Shown one piece after another: positions 33,954-42,159 of a stretch of 64,000 bases of DNA. Positions within the stretch are counted from its first letter, which is position 1. Every line of letters starts with the position of its first letter. The position numbers were made by a program, and so were the translations under genes. The notes beneath the pieces are model-generated. The model searched no databases and was not told the origin of the DNA. It saw only the letters and a list, made by a program, of their open reading frames with translations. Source of the stretch: Erwinia mallotivora. Its GTDB lineage: Bacteria > Pseudomonadota > Gammaproteobacteria > Enterobacterales > Enterobacteriaceae. The stretch spans positions 1 through 64,000 of the forward strand of contig NZ_JFHN01000051.1 in the NCBI RefSeq assembly GCF_000590885.1, written 5' to 3'.

Positions 33954-34030
33954 CGGCACGTAGCGCAGCCTGGTAGCGCACTGTCATGGGGTGTCAGGGG
34001 TCGGAGGTTCAAATCCTCTCGTGCCGACCA
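33954..34030 (+). tRNA. proL: tRNA-Pro(GGG)
   Basis: 77-nt tRNA with encoded CCA, acceptor CGGCACG/CGTGCCG, D-arm GCGCAGCCTGGTAGCGC, anticodon GGG at 33988-33990 in loop ATGGGGT, and T-arm GGAGGTTCAAATCCTC. It reads CCC and CCU codons. Its place after yejM is as in E. coli. It is the integration site of the adjacent island, whose left junction preserves the 3' end of the tRNA. Confidence 0.97.
34017..34030 (+). repeat. attL core (3' end of tRNA-Pro)
   Basis: TCTCGTGCCGACCA, repeated exactly at 54030-54043. Confidence 0.9.
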
Positions 34031-34083
34031 TCAATATCCCCAACGTTTTGTCCGGCAAAGTCCAGACAAGACTATAAATTTAG

Positions 34084-34122
34084 AAAGTACAGTGGGTTAA
34101 CATGATCCGCTGTACTTTTTAT
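34084..34122 (+). terminator. island-borne terminator for the tRNA-Pro transcript
   Basis: 9-bp stem AAAGTACAG/CTGTACTTT with a 17-base loop and a T-rich tail, 53 bases past the tRNA. It replaces the original terminator now at 54091. Confidence 0.75.
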
Positions 34123-34138
34123 TGTCTAGTGACGTCCA

Positions 34139-34196
34139 TAGTCTTACATTGAAATCCACGATTGATAGGCCTATCTCTAGGCTTAGTCATACATTG
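34139..34196. repeat. direct repeats and palindrome upstream of the integrase gene
   Basis: TAGTCTTACATTG (34139-34151) and TAGTCATACATTG (34184-34196) agree at 12 of 13 bases, 45 bases apart. Between them is the perfect palindrome GATAGGCCTATC (34164-34175). They may be integrase arm-type sites and an autoregulatory operator. Confidence 0.5.
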
Positions 34197-34248
34197 GCTT
34201 GAAAAGCGATATGCCTATCACTGCTAAGGACTGAAATGGAGAGCTTTT

Positions 34249-35514
34249 GTGGCAAGGCAGACTAAACCTCTTACAAATACTGAAATCAAAAACGCTAAGT
34301 GTTCGGAACGTGCCATCGTCCTCTATGACGGAGACGGACTAGAAATTCAGATCAATCCAGCCGGTTCAAAACTCTGGCGCTTCCGTTACTACAGACCTTT
34401 TACAAGCAAACGCACTATCCTCAGCTTCGGTTCCTACCCAGAAATCTCTCTCTTAGAAGCTCGCCAGTTCCGTACAGACTTCCGAAAACTTCTGCAGCAG
34501 GACATTGATCCGCAAGAGCACAGGAAGGCGCAAAGACTTCAACAAAGAGAAGCAACAGAAAACACATTCGAAAAGGTTGCTGCATTATGGTTCAAGACTA
34601 AAGAAGCTGCCGGACTAACCCAGCACACGCTAAACGACATCTGGCGCTCTCTAAGTAAGTATGTGTTTCCACACATTGGCTCATTGCCTATCGCAAAAAT
34701 CACCGCTCAGCAATTCATTGGGGCGCTTGAACCAACTCACTCAGCCGGAAGGCTGGAAACAGTTAAACGTCTTACGCAGCGTATCAATGAAGTCATGGAC
34801 TACGCCCTCAATTCAGGATTAGTGACTTTCAATCCTGCTGCGAGAATCAGTAGAACCTTCCATAAGCCGACAGTAAAGCACCGCCCTGCCCTTGCACCCG
34901 AACAACTCCCCCTACTTATGAAGGCTCTCGCATTTGCGAGTATTGGCAGACAGACGCGTTGCCTGATTGAATGGCAGCTTCTTACTATGACGCGGCCAGC
35001 CGAAGCAGCAATGACCCGGTGGGACGAGATCAATTTTGAGACAAAGGAATGGCGCATTCCTGCCGGGCGCATGAAAATGAAACGTATGCATATTGTTCCG
35101 TTGTCTGACCAGGCACTTGCCGTATTAGAAATCATGAAGGCTATCAGTAAACATAGACCACACGTTTTTCCGGGCTACCGTAATCCACTGGAACCAATGA
35201 ACAGTCAGACGGCAAACATGGCGCTGAAACGTATGGGCTTCAAAGATATCCTTGTTGCGCATGGTATGAGATCCATAGCCTCAACTGTTCTCAATGAGAA
35301 AGGGTTTCAGCCTGACGTGATTGAAGCAGCACTGGCACACATTGATACTAATGAGGTCAGAAGAGCTTACAACCGTTCTCAATACCTGGAGCAACGAAGA
35401 GATATGATGGCGTGGTGGGGAAGGCATGTTGAACTTTCAGCAAGTGGCAACTACAGCTTTTCATCAGGATTGGAAAATGATTCATTAAATCATTACCATG
35501 ATTTAAAAGTATGA
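34249..35514 (+). CDS. int: P4-type tyrosine integrase
   Basis: Catalyses integration and, with a directionality factor, excision at the tRNA-Pro site. The 421 residues show the N-terminal DUF4102 arm-binding domain (about 1-90), a core-binding domain, and a catalytic domain with Arg249, His338, Arg341, His364 and nucleophile Tyr374. It starts at GTG behind GGAGAG; an ATG at 34236 is in another frame. No excisionase gene was recognised in the island. It sits 218 bases from the tRNA end, the standard layout. Confidence 0.93.
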   Translation: MARQTKPLTNTEIKNAKCSERAIVLYDGDGLEIQINPAGSKLWRFRYYRPFTSKRTILSFGSYPEISLLEARQFRTDFRKLLQQDIDPQEHRKAQRLQQREATENTFEKVAALWFKTKEAAGLTQHTLNDIWRSLSKYVFPHIGSLPIAKITAQQFIGALEPTHSAGRLETVKRLTQRINEVMDYALNSGLVTFNPAARISRTFHKPTVKHRPALAPEQLPLLMKALAFASIGRQTRCLIEWQLLTMTRPAEAAMTRWDEINFETKEWRIPAGRMKMKRMHIVPLSDQALAVLEIMKAISKHRPHVFPGYRNPLEPMNSQTANMALKRMGFKDILVAHGMRSIASTVLNEKGFQPDVIEAALAHIDTNEVRRAYNRSQYLEQRRDMMAWWGRHVELSASGNYSFSSGLENDSLNHYHDLKV

Positions 35515-35618
35515 TAATTATTTGCATTTAACATTGTACTCTACTACAAGAATAGCAACTCAACTTTATGATCCAAAGATCATGACTAAGCCTAATAATT
35601 ATATAAGGAAATAGCCTA

Positions 35619-36785
35619 ATGATTTATCAGTGTTACTCATGCAGCAAGACATCTTTCGAAATTATTTGTCCCTGGTGTTCTGGCGGAGTACCAACTGCAA
35701 CGAATTCATGGGGCACAAAAACGCCCACCCCTATTACCTCAGAACAAATGATCCCTCTTAATCCCTCTTTTTATCCAGAATTTCAGTATCAGTCAAAAGG
35801 AATTATCAAAGACTTGTTCGGGAAAAAGAAAGAGCAGTCCCAACTCAATAGTCTCTTGCAAAATGTTTTAGATAAATATGCAACGTTTAAGGATCCTTAT
35901 TTCACTAATTTCATTTACACAACAAAGTTTTCACATGATAAGCGATCAGAAAGTGATTTATCGGAAGACAAAAGCACTTATTCTGATTTTGTATTATTTC
36001 GTGAAGTACTTGTTCGAAAGGGGTTTAATGAATTGGAAGAGCTGCCAATGCTTTTGGACAAGCTTTTACTTACTACATCATTTAACGCTGTATATAACGG
36101 GTTTGCGAAAGAGATCAAAAGACATATCAAACCTACATTAACAGAATCTTTAAAATCATGGATTGAAGAAGCAGGAACGACATTTAGATCTGATCTATCA
36201 TTGTTTCTATACTTTGTCTGGAGCAATAACATAGCCTTCTCTGCATTAGAATTCAATGAGAACGCACAAAACACTCCGGGCAAACCATTGATCTCAATTG
36301 ATAATGTTAGAAAGTATATATCAATCTGTGAAACTATATATTTTGACATACTGGTAGAAAGATTGGCTATACGCCTTGAACATTTCAATCCCGATAAATA
36401 TGTTAATATGTACTCAGTTGATTCAATGAATGGTTTTGAATTTGAAGACTTCTTAGTCAAGATATTCCAGACTCTTGGATACGATGTTAAAGAAACTAAG
36501 AGAACTCAAGATCAAGGTGCAGATCTATTTGTCACTCGTTTCGATAAAAATATTGTTATTCAGGCAAAAAATTATTCTGGCTCAGTTGGTAATTCAGCAG
36601 TACAACAAGCTATCTCCGCTAAGGCATTTTACTCATGTGACGAAGCAATGGTTATAACAAATTCATATTTCACCAATTCGGCCAAAGAACTTGCTGAATC
36701 AGCAAAAGTACGTTTGATTGACAGAAATGAATTACAGAAATACCTAGAAGATTACAACCAAAAAATAATAGAAGACTTCAAATAA
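35619..36785 (+). CDS. Mrr-like restriction endonuclease-fold protein with zinc ribbon
   Basis: 388 residues. The N-terminus has a four-cysteine zinc ribbon (Cys 5, 8, 17, 20). The middle is helical and unrecognised. The C-terminal 115 residues are an Mrr_cat-type PD-(D/E)xK nuclease: helix with Glu274/276, Asp302 in QDQGADLFV, and the QAK motif at 315-317. Mrr-like nucleases cut modified or foreign DNA, so a defence role is likely. No methylase or partner is adjacent. Strongly AT-rich. Confidence 0.75.
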   Translation: MIYQCYSCSKTSFEIICPWCSGGVPTATNSWGTKTPTPITSEQMIPLNPSFYPEFQYQSKGIIKDLFGKKKEQSQLNSLLQNVLDKYATFKDPYFTNFIYTTKFSHDKRSESDLSEDKSTYSDFVLFREVLVRKGFNELEELPMLLDKLLLTTSFNAVYNGFAKEIKRHIKPTLTESLKSWIEEAGTTFRSDLSLFLYFVWSNNIAFSALEFNENAQNTPGKPLISIDNVRKYISICETIYFDILVERLAIRLEHFNPDKYVNMYSVDSMNGFEFEDFLVKIFQTLGYDVKETKRTQDQGADLFVTRFDKNIVIQAKNYSGSVGNSAVQQAISAKAFYSCDEAMVITNSYFTNSAKELAESAKVRLIDRNELQKYLEDYNQKIIEDFK

Positions 36786-36998
36786 TCGAATAACTATAGT
36801 TTTCACGAAACTAATAGAGTTGATGTTAAACAAGACATTTAAAGAATTAGCACAACTTTTACTGCCTAAGTGCAAAATTGGAAAAGTAATTAAGGGTGGT
36901 TATCTAGTAATCTTGGACATACAATCCTGATACTACGCCACCCTGACCTTTAGAAAATAACAAATAAAGACCCGCACAGAGTATCTACAATAATTTAA

Positions 36999-37205
36999 TT
37001 ATCCGAATCTGGCTGTAAATCTTTTATTACTGACTCTCCGGCTCATTTTATTGTTGCAATTAGGACATAAATGTTGTTTACGACCTTCAATTGTCCAAGT
37101 GTAGTAGTTTCTTTTAAACAATATTCCACATATATCACATCTTCGTGGTTTCAGAATCGCGCCTATAATTGCCAATAAAATGACCCCACCAAAGATCCAT
37201 TCCAT
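36999..37205 (-). CDS. small membrane protein with zinc-ribbon cysteines
   Basis: 68 residues. An N-terminal membrane helix (EWIFGGVILLAIIGAIL) is followed by a basic cytoplasmic part with CDIC and CPNC pairs that would bind zinc. The ATG at 37205 follows GAGAGGATTT; an upstream in-frame ATG at 37232 is less likely. Function unknown. Confidence 0.6.
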   Translation of the reverse strand: MEWIFGGVILLAIIGAILKPRRCDICGILFKRNYYTWTIEGRKQHLCPNCNNKMSRRVSNKRFTARFG

Positions 37206-37354
37206 AAATCCTCTCATAAAAAAAGCAGTCAATTATTAATAATAATTCTTTTATTATAGAAAAAATAATTCCTTCATTAGACTTGATAACACCTGCAAGT
37301 AAGTATATATCTATTCTTGAGAGATTTCCCTCTCGAACATATAGGATACCAATC

Positions 37355-37483
37355 ATGTCACTTAAACCAGGACCAAAACGCATTGCTGAATCAACTGGCA
37401 AACCTGATCAGCGCCAGCGTGATAACAAAAACACGCCTGGAAATAATCCAGATCTGAAGCCTAGTAAATCTTCAAAAAAATGA
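37355..37483 (+). CDS. very small Pro/Lys-rich protein
   Basis: 42 residues (MSLKPGPKRIAESTGKPDQR...) ending in SSKK, highly charged and probably disordered. It is preceded by TAGGAT and followed within 22 bases by a good terminator, which supports a real gene. Function unknown. Confidence 0.45.
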   Translation: MSLKPGPKRIAESTGKPDQRQRDNKNTPGNNPDLKPSKSSKK

Positions 37484-37504
37484 TTATTGTAAACTTAAAC
37501 GCAT

Positions 37505-37528
37505 AAAAGCCCTCCGGGGCTTTTTTTA
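37505..37528 (+). terminator. intrinsic terminator
   Basis: Stem AAAGCCC/GGGCTTT with a short loop and seven T, just past the 42-residue gene. Confidence 0.85.
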
Positions 37529-37802
37529 ATAGCGCACGCTCAGCCAGCAGTAAATTATCAAGTGTATTTTCACATTTTTCTCTATTACAATCTACTCTCA
37601 GCAACATATTTCGCAAGAATAAAAAAAATAAATATAAAAACGACAAAATAGTGCAATTGGACAAAAGAGCATTATAGCTGACTATCAGTTAAGATTTAAA
37701 CAAAAAAATTTTAGCTTTCGATAAAAAGCAGAGTAAATTGCAATTTCTACTTAACTCAAATTATGGAAGCTTAATCGCTCCAGCTATCAATTTTTTAATT
37801 TA

Positions 37803-37821
37803 TTAACTCAAACTGAGTTAA
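37803..37821. promoter_or_regulatory. operator-like palindrome upstream of the 56-residue gene
   Basis: TTAACTCA-AAC-TGAGTTAA, a perfect 8-bp inverted repeat with a 3-base spacer, 84 bases before the gene at 37905. The binding protein is unknown. Confidence 0.4.
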
Positions 37822-37904
37822 CAGCACTTTTAAACATGGTAATGTCAATCTGCGTTAGAAAAAATCGTGTTAACGATTAAAAAAAAACCTCTGGAGATTG
37901 ATAT

Positions 37905-38075
37905 ATGTCAAAAGTACCACTCGGAACCACTGGCACTACTGGCGGAACATGTCCTGAAAGTGGAGTATGGACTGTTGTTGGAACTCCTTCAACGACTGCG
38001 CCGATTGCAAAAAATAATCGATTCCCACCCTATAATGGTAAGTCGGTTACTTGGAAGCTAACCCAGTATGCTTAA
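37905..38075 (+). CDS. 56-residue protein with a CPxSGxW motif
   Basis: A small gene with a good ribosome site (CTGGAG, 37891-37896). The product is rich in Gly/Thr near the start and contains CPESGVWTVVGTPSTT, then FPPYNGKSVTWKL. The single Cys and two Trp in conserved-looking turns suggest a small beta fold. I do not recognise the family with certainty. It is followed by the frameshifted DUF3223 gene. Confidence 0.55.
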   Translation: MSKVPLGTTGTTGGTCPESGVWTVVGTPSTTAPIAKNNRFPPYNGKSVTWKLTQYA

Positions 38076-38126
38076 TAATTAGTGACCGCATTGCGGTCAC
38101 TTTCAGCAATTTCAAGAGGACAAGAA

Positions 38127-38421
38127 ATGAAATACACCGTGGCAGGAAAGAGCTTTCTTACAAAGGAATTAATTAAGAAAGAGGCTCAGCGCATCCTCAA
38201 TAAAGGCACAATCGGAAATGCTGTAAAAGGAGAAGATTATGATTTTTTATTAAGTTTATTTAAAAACCATAGAGTGGGAAGAAAAGAGTCGAGGTGGATT
38301 TGAGGAAATTTTCACAGGAAAAGATTCACATGGCACAACATGCTTTTATTTAAAAAAGGAAAGCGACTTAGAAGATATCTCATTCATACATGCTATTAAA
38401 TGCATGAAGCCTAATAAATGA
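38127..38421 (+). pseudogene. DUF3223 (DCL-like) protein, frameshifted
   Basis: The first frame (MKYTVAGKSFLTKELIKKEAQR...DYDFLLSLFKNH) runs from 38127 and stops at 38303. The second half of the family (EWEEKSRGGFEE...GTTCFYLKKES...DISFIHAIKC) continues in the +1 frame to a TGA at 38419-38421. Joined, they make a full DUF3223-like protein of about 97 residues. One extra base in TTTAAAAACCATAGAG near 38265-38275 would explain it: a mutation, a sequencing error, or less likely recoding. Confidence 0.6.
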
Positions 38422-38483
38422 GATACTCAATACTAACCCCTCACATTAAAAATACAGGGGCTAATAATTTGTATAGAAACTCT

Positions 38484-40052
38484 TCACACCCAGCCGTATT
38501 TTAGTTTATCATACAAACAAGCCAATTTTTTAAAGTAAGTTGCATAACTTGAATTATCAGGGTTAATTTTATCAATATTTGCAATAAGAAAATCTCGAGT
38601 AACATCAAGATCAATTTTATCCCAAAGGAATGGAATATAGATCGCAGCTGACTCAGGAGTACAGTGTTCAATTATATATTCAGTATCCTTACCTTTAAAT
38701 TTTCTTACGTAAGACCGTAAATAAGTAGAACACTGGTAACTTTTATCTTGGCGGAGAACCCACTTATCTAGATTAAGAGAAGACCTTTTGTAGTCGTCGA
38801 AACTTTCAATATCTACTTCCTTTAAGTATTTGAAAACAGGTATGTTAGGCGAATGCTTTCCAGCATTAGGAATTACACTATCTAAAATACTATTGGCATG
38901 ATATTTTTTATTACCTTTTAGCAAGTCTTCAAATAAGTCCAAATTTCGTATTTGTGTGTACCCGATCATGCCTACTTCGTCTTCTTTTTTCTTTGCGGCT
39001 GCTACTCCCACACCAACAACAAATTCAACATCTTCATGTTTTTCGACCTCATCAATATCTACTACATAGATCTTTTTCTCAGGCTCGTTAGATTGAACTA
39101 AATTATAAAGCTCTTCCTTACAGTACCTTAGTATTCTTGCTGGTATTTTTCTTTTATTTTCGTCTATGGCCTCATAAATTGGTAAAAAATCATCAGTTCG
39201 GATTAACGTAATAGGAATCTGTACGCCATCAATCGCAGTATAAGTTTCAGAGACTGTTGGTTCTTCGATACCTTCTTCTCGCTGAACAAATATCAAATTA
39301 TTTCGAAGTTGATGTAGATTGTCGCTACCAATACATACAGAAATCGCACTAAGTAAATCACTAATATTTTTATCAGAAAGTGAGTAACCTAGAAAAACAA
39401 CAGGATGCTCAACAAAAATTGTTATTAGCTTCGCTGCAAGATAAGGATTTTTTAAATTAAAATCCACATAATCATAGTCAGTTAAGACCAGAGACTTAGG
39501 TTTATGAGCGCTTCCGTGAATTTTATATATTTCGGCAATTGATTGTGGGTTTGAGAAAAGTAATTCGTTCTGCCCAGTATAAACCTTATAGTCTGGGAAT
39601 AGCTGCTCAAGAAAACAGTCCCAATTTGTAGTAATAAGACCATCAACATTAAGATTCGACAGCAGATTTATTTCCTGAACATAGGGGCTATCGTTTAATG
39701 GTTTTTGAACAGCTTTAGTCAAAATATCACATATCTCAAAACGCATTGCAGAGGTTTTATCAGTAACTCTCTTACTGAATCTCTCACGACTCGCTGAATA
39801 CAAATCGTCTGACCACCATTTATTATTAAAATCCTCAGCTATGAGTCTTGCTGCTGTAGGGTAAGTGCCATCACCGCTTGAAAGGTAATACTCAAATGGC
39901 TTTTTTACAGTGCAAAAAATTGATAGCAATGTAGCCCAATCAGGCAGCCCTATGTATCTTCTTGAAAATCCAGAACCTACGAATAGGAATGGCCCAGCAC
40001 TGCGATTATTAAAGATTTCAATCAAAGCGGTTTTAAGCTGAAAGTTATTCAT
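38484..40052 (-). CDS. SIR2-domain protein, probable NAD-cleaving defence effector
   Basis: 522 residues. The N-terminal 240 form a SIR2-like fold: NAD-binding GSGFS at 26-30, TTNWD at 141-145 with Asn143, KIHGS with catalytic His179, and FLGYSLSD at 220-227. The C-terminal part (about 260-522) is unrecognised and may be the sensor. Related stand-alone SIR2 proteins kill phage-infected cells by removing NAD. The ATG at 40052 follows AAGGG and GGAATG; a longer reading to 40172 adds non-SIR2 residues. It is divergent from the membrane protein gene at 40316. Strongly AT-rich. Confidence 0.8.
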   Translation of the reverse strand: MNNFQLKTALIEIFNNRSAGPFLFVGSGFSRRYIGLPDWATLLSIFCTVKKPFEYYLSSGDGTYPTAARLIAEDFNNKWWSDDLYSASRERFSKRVTDKTSAMRFEICDILTKAVQKPLNDSPYVQEINLLSNLNVDGLITTNWDCFLEQLFPDYKVYTGQNELLFSNPQSIAEIYKIHGSAHKPKSLVLTDYDYVDFNLKNPYLAAKLITIFVEHPVVFLGYSLSDKNISDLLSAISVCIGSDNLHQLRNNLIFVQREEGIEEPTVSETYTAIDGVQIPITLIRTDDFLPIYEAIDENKRKIPARILRYCKEELYNLVQSNEPEKKIYVVDIDEVEKHEDVEFVVGVGVAAAKKKEDEVGMIGYTQIRNLDLFEDLLKGNKKYHANSILDSVIPNAGKHSPNIPVFKYLKEVDIESFDDYKRSSLNLDKWVLRQDKSYQCSTYLRSYVRKFKGKDTEYIIEHCTPESAAIYIPFLWDKIDLDVTRDFLIANIDKINPDNSSYATYFKKLACLYDKLKYGWV

Positions 40053-40315
40053 ATTTTCATTCCTATCCCTTAACTTTCCATAACTATGACACAAAAAAAA
40101 CCACAAGAAAATTAATTTAATAACATGATTTAGTTGATAAAATACATGTTGACATTTATGATTACTTGACAAGACTATCTATTAAACATTAAAAAAACTG
40201 TACTCCGCCCTGGAAAAATCTTACAACTCCTGAAAAAAGTCTAGTAATTACAGTGTGATAGCTAGTTCACCTTATGCATTTACAATATTTGATATCAATT
40301 GTTTATGGAGGAAAT

Positions 40316-40936
40316 ATGAAAGAAAATGAACAGACAGGAAATGGTCACGTTTCAAATGCAGCACCTAACGATATAGATAAGGTATGCGCAGGAATAGTTA
40401 CTGCAGAAGGGATTATTGACGGACTAAGTATTAAGTGTGATGTTCATTTGAAATATGAATGTAATAACACAAAGCAACCACCTGAAGATATAAAATTAAA
40501 ATCACTTAATCCCTCTAAGTTGAATTTTTATTTTGCAAGCCTTTTGAGCGCTATGTTTTTGGCAATGGTTGTAGATTTTGTTTTCGATAAAAACAACCAT
40601 CTAACCTTGTTCTTCTTACCAATTGTTGTAGGGTTAATTTTATTTATATTTATTGACCAAAGTCCTACTGCAGATATTAAATATATCAAAAAACTAGTAG
40701 ATACTGTAACTTTATTATCATCCACAATAACCGCATGTATTTTAATTTTTAAAACAGTAGATGTATCTAACCCATATTTGGATCTTATCTATAACTTACA
40801 AAACTTAGGTATATTCGGCTTTTTCATGAAAGCTCTATTGTTTATTTTTCTTTACCTCATAGTTTCTGCTTTTGCAATATCAGCAACAATTAAATGTTGT
40901 TTATCTTATAAGGATTACATTGAACATAAAGTTTGA
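40316..40936 (+). CDS. membrane protein divergent from the SIR2 gene
   Basis: 206 residues: a soluble polar N-terminus of about 70 residues, then about four hydrophobic segments (near 75-92, 95-112, 135-152 and 172-197 with FMKALLFIFLYLIVSAFAI). It has a strong GGAGG ribosome site at 40307-40311. Function unknown. Its position beside the SIR2 gene (263-base divergent spacer) makes a functional link possible but unproven. Confidence 0.6.
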   Translation: MKENEQTGNGHVSNAAPNDIDKVCAGIVTAEGIIDGLSIKCDVHLKYECNNTKQPPEDIKLKSLNPSKLNFYFASLLSAMFLAMVVDFVFDKNNHLTLFFLPIVVGLILFIFIDQSPTADIKYIKKLVDTVTLLSSTITACILIFKTVDVSNPYLDLIYNLQNLGIFGFFMKALLFIFLYLIVSAFAISATIKCCLSYKDYIEHKV

Positions 40937-40986
40937 AATTTAGATTCAAAATGACTGTGGCAACGGTAATATTAGTTGCCGCCATT

Positions 40987-41202
40987 TTATTTGAAGTATG
41001 GCATAATAAAAACCTTATGCACAATCACACTTACTATTGTCACTCCAAAAAGCACTCCAAGTATAATTGCCGAATAATTATAATAATCATGGTCTACATT
41101 ATATTTAAAAGCGAAAAACACTAGTAATAGCAGTGCTATAAAATCTAACACAAGCATCTGATTTATAAAAGCTCTCATTTCTTTGATAATATTGGCACCC
41201 AT
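40987..41202 (-). CDS. small two-segment membrane protein
   Basis: 71 residues with hydrophobic segments near 14-33 and 43-62 and an AAGG site before the ATG. It is convergent with the membrane gene at 40316. Unknown function. Confidence 0.5.
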   Translation of the reverse strand: MGANIIKEMRAFINQMLVLDFIALLLLVFFAFKYNVDHDYYNYSAIILGVLFGVTIVSVIVHKVFIMPYFK

Positions 41203-41306
41203 AATAAACCTTATTAGTTAATAGTTATATTCTTTAGTTACCACAAGAAATATCAAACATCAAATTTATTCAATGAACTTTCATGGTTATTTATATCTGC
41301 AACTCA

Positions 41307-41346
41307 AGCAAGGGCTAACTCAGCGAAGCTGAGTAGCCTTGCTTTT
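41307..41346 (+). terminator. long hairpin with T-tail
   Basis: An imperfect 15-17-bp stem (GCAAGGGCTAACTCAGC with GCTGAGTAGCCTTGC) with a GAA loop, followed by TTTTTAT. It is a terminator or an oriT-associated structure. Confidence 0.6.
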
Positions 41347-41462
41347 TATGCCTTACAGTTTAAAAAGGGTAGACCTAAAAGCTTCAGGCTTAAATGAGCG
41401 AAATTAATTAACAATGTGTATTAGGCATTGAATTTTTTATAATTATACCGATGCAGAACAAT

Positions 41463-41525
41463 TCAAGAAAGGTCGAGAGGCCACCTTGCGGCAGCCTCTC
41501 CAGTTCCCCATATATGGGGCAAATT
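41463..41525. other. candidate origin of transfer (oriT)
   Basis: GAGAGGC/GCCTCTC (41475-41481 with 41494-41500) followed at once by the perfect palindrome CCCCATATATGGGG (41506-41519), about 250 bases upstream of the mobC-like gene. A GC-rich inverted repeat beside a potential nick region upstream of MOBP genes is typical of oriT. The nick site is not assignable by eye. Confidence 0.45.
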
Positions 41526-41772
41526 AATAGTTAACTATATAAATTCAAAAATATCATTACGTCGATATCGTTGAAATTACAATTATGTTTTACATCATAA
41601 TAAAAAATTGTCAATACTAAAAAACCAATTTCTTAAGTACCAGCATAAAATAAATTTAACTTTAGCATATATATAAATTACCACGCACCACATTGACACA
41701 AATTCTATATCATATATAAGTAATTTAAGCATAAGGAAAATGCTTATCTATATAATTAGAAAAGGAGCTTCT

Positions 41773-42159
41773 ATGGATACCACCTATCAACCTCCCCTTG
41801 CAGAGAATCTACGTATTCATTGCGTCAGTGTCAGACTGAATAACTCAGAGCTAAATACTTTGGATCATGAGCGTAAACAATACGCCAAAGGCGAATGGCT
41901 TCGTATGTGCTTCATGAAAAATCAACCTGTTGTCGTTCCTGAGATCAACAGAACAGCATGGAAAACGTTTGGCGAAATAAACCACAGGCTAAACGAGATT
42001 GTTAATCACCTCAACGCGAAGCAATCATGCAGCCCTCTGACAAAGACAGAACTCTTTGCTGTGAAGCGTCAAATCACTGATCTTCGCTCTCGCCTCATTA
42101 CAACCGATCTTTGGAGTATCCCCTCTCATGAAGGGCATGCAGAAGATCAAACGCGGTAA
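41773..42159 (+). CDS. MobC-like mobilization accessory protein
   Basis: 128 residues. The N-terminal HCVSVRLNNSELNTLDHERKQ looks like a ribbon-helix-helix DNA-binding strand and helix, followed by a helical region, as in MobC/MobB relaxosome proteins that open oriT. The ATG at 41773 follows AAGGAG. Its 3' end overlaps the relaxase start by 32 bases, so the pair is co-expressed. Confidence 0.7.
   Translation: MDTTYQPPLAENLRIHCVSVRLNNSELNTLDHERKQYAKGEWLRMCFMKNQPVVVPEINRTAWKTFGEINHRLNEIVNHLNAKQSCSPLTKTELFAVKRQITDLRSRLITTDLWSIPSHEGHAEDQTR

Larger units (their letters stand above)
37484..37904. other. AT-rich spacer with terminator and operator-like palindrome
   Basis: Apart from the terminator at 37505 and the palindrome at 37803, I see no gene here. 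A TTAACTCAAA half-site copy is at 37751-37760. Confidence 0.4.
41203..41772. other. 570-base non-coding region, probable oriT region
   Basis: AT-rich apart from three clear inverted repeats at 41307-41346, 41475-41500 and 41506-41519. It lies immediately upstream of the mobilization genes, where oriT is expected. Confidence 0.5.

Noticed and set aside
33909..34100. Open frame of 63 codons covering the tRNA-Pro gene
   Set aside because: The sequence folds as a complete tRNA and the reading frame is incidental.
36826..36933. 35-codon frame after the Mrr-like gene
   Set aside because: Too short and without a convincing start signal.
37861..38075. Possible toxin-antitoxin pair around the 56-residue gene
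   Set aside because: Neither product shows a toxin or antitoxin motif and the second gene is frameshifted.
38255..38280. Programmed frameshift in the DUF3223 gene
   Set aside because: The needed shift is +1 and the site is not a recognised slippery heptamer or release-factor-type site, so a mutation or read error is simpler.
40933..41124. Frame of 63 codons after the membrane gene at 40316
   Set aside because: It overlaps the better supported minus-strand membrane protein at 40987-41202 and lacks a ribosome site.
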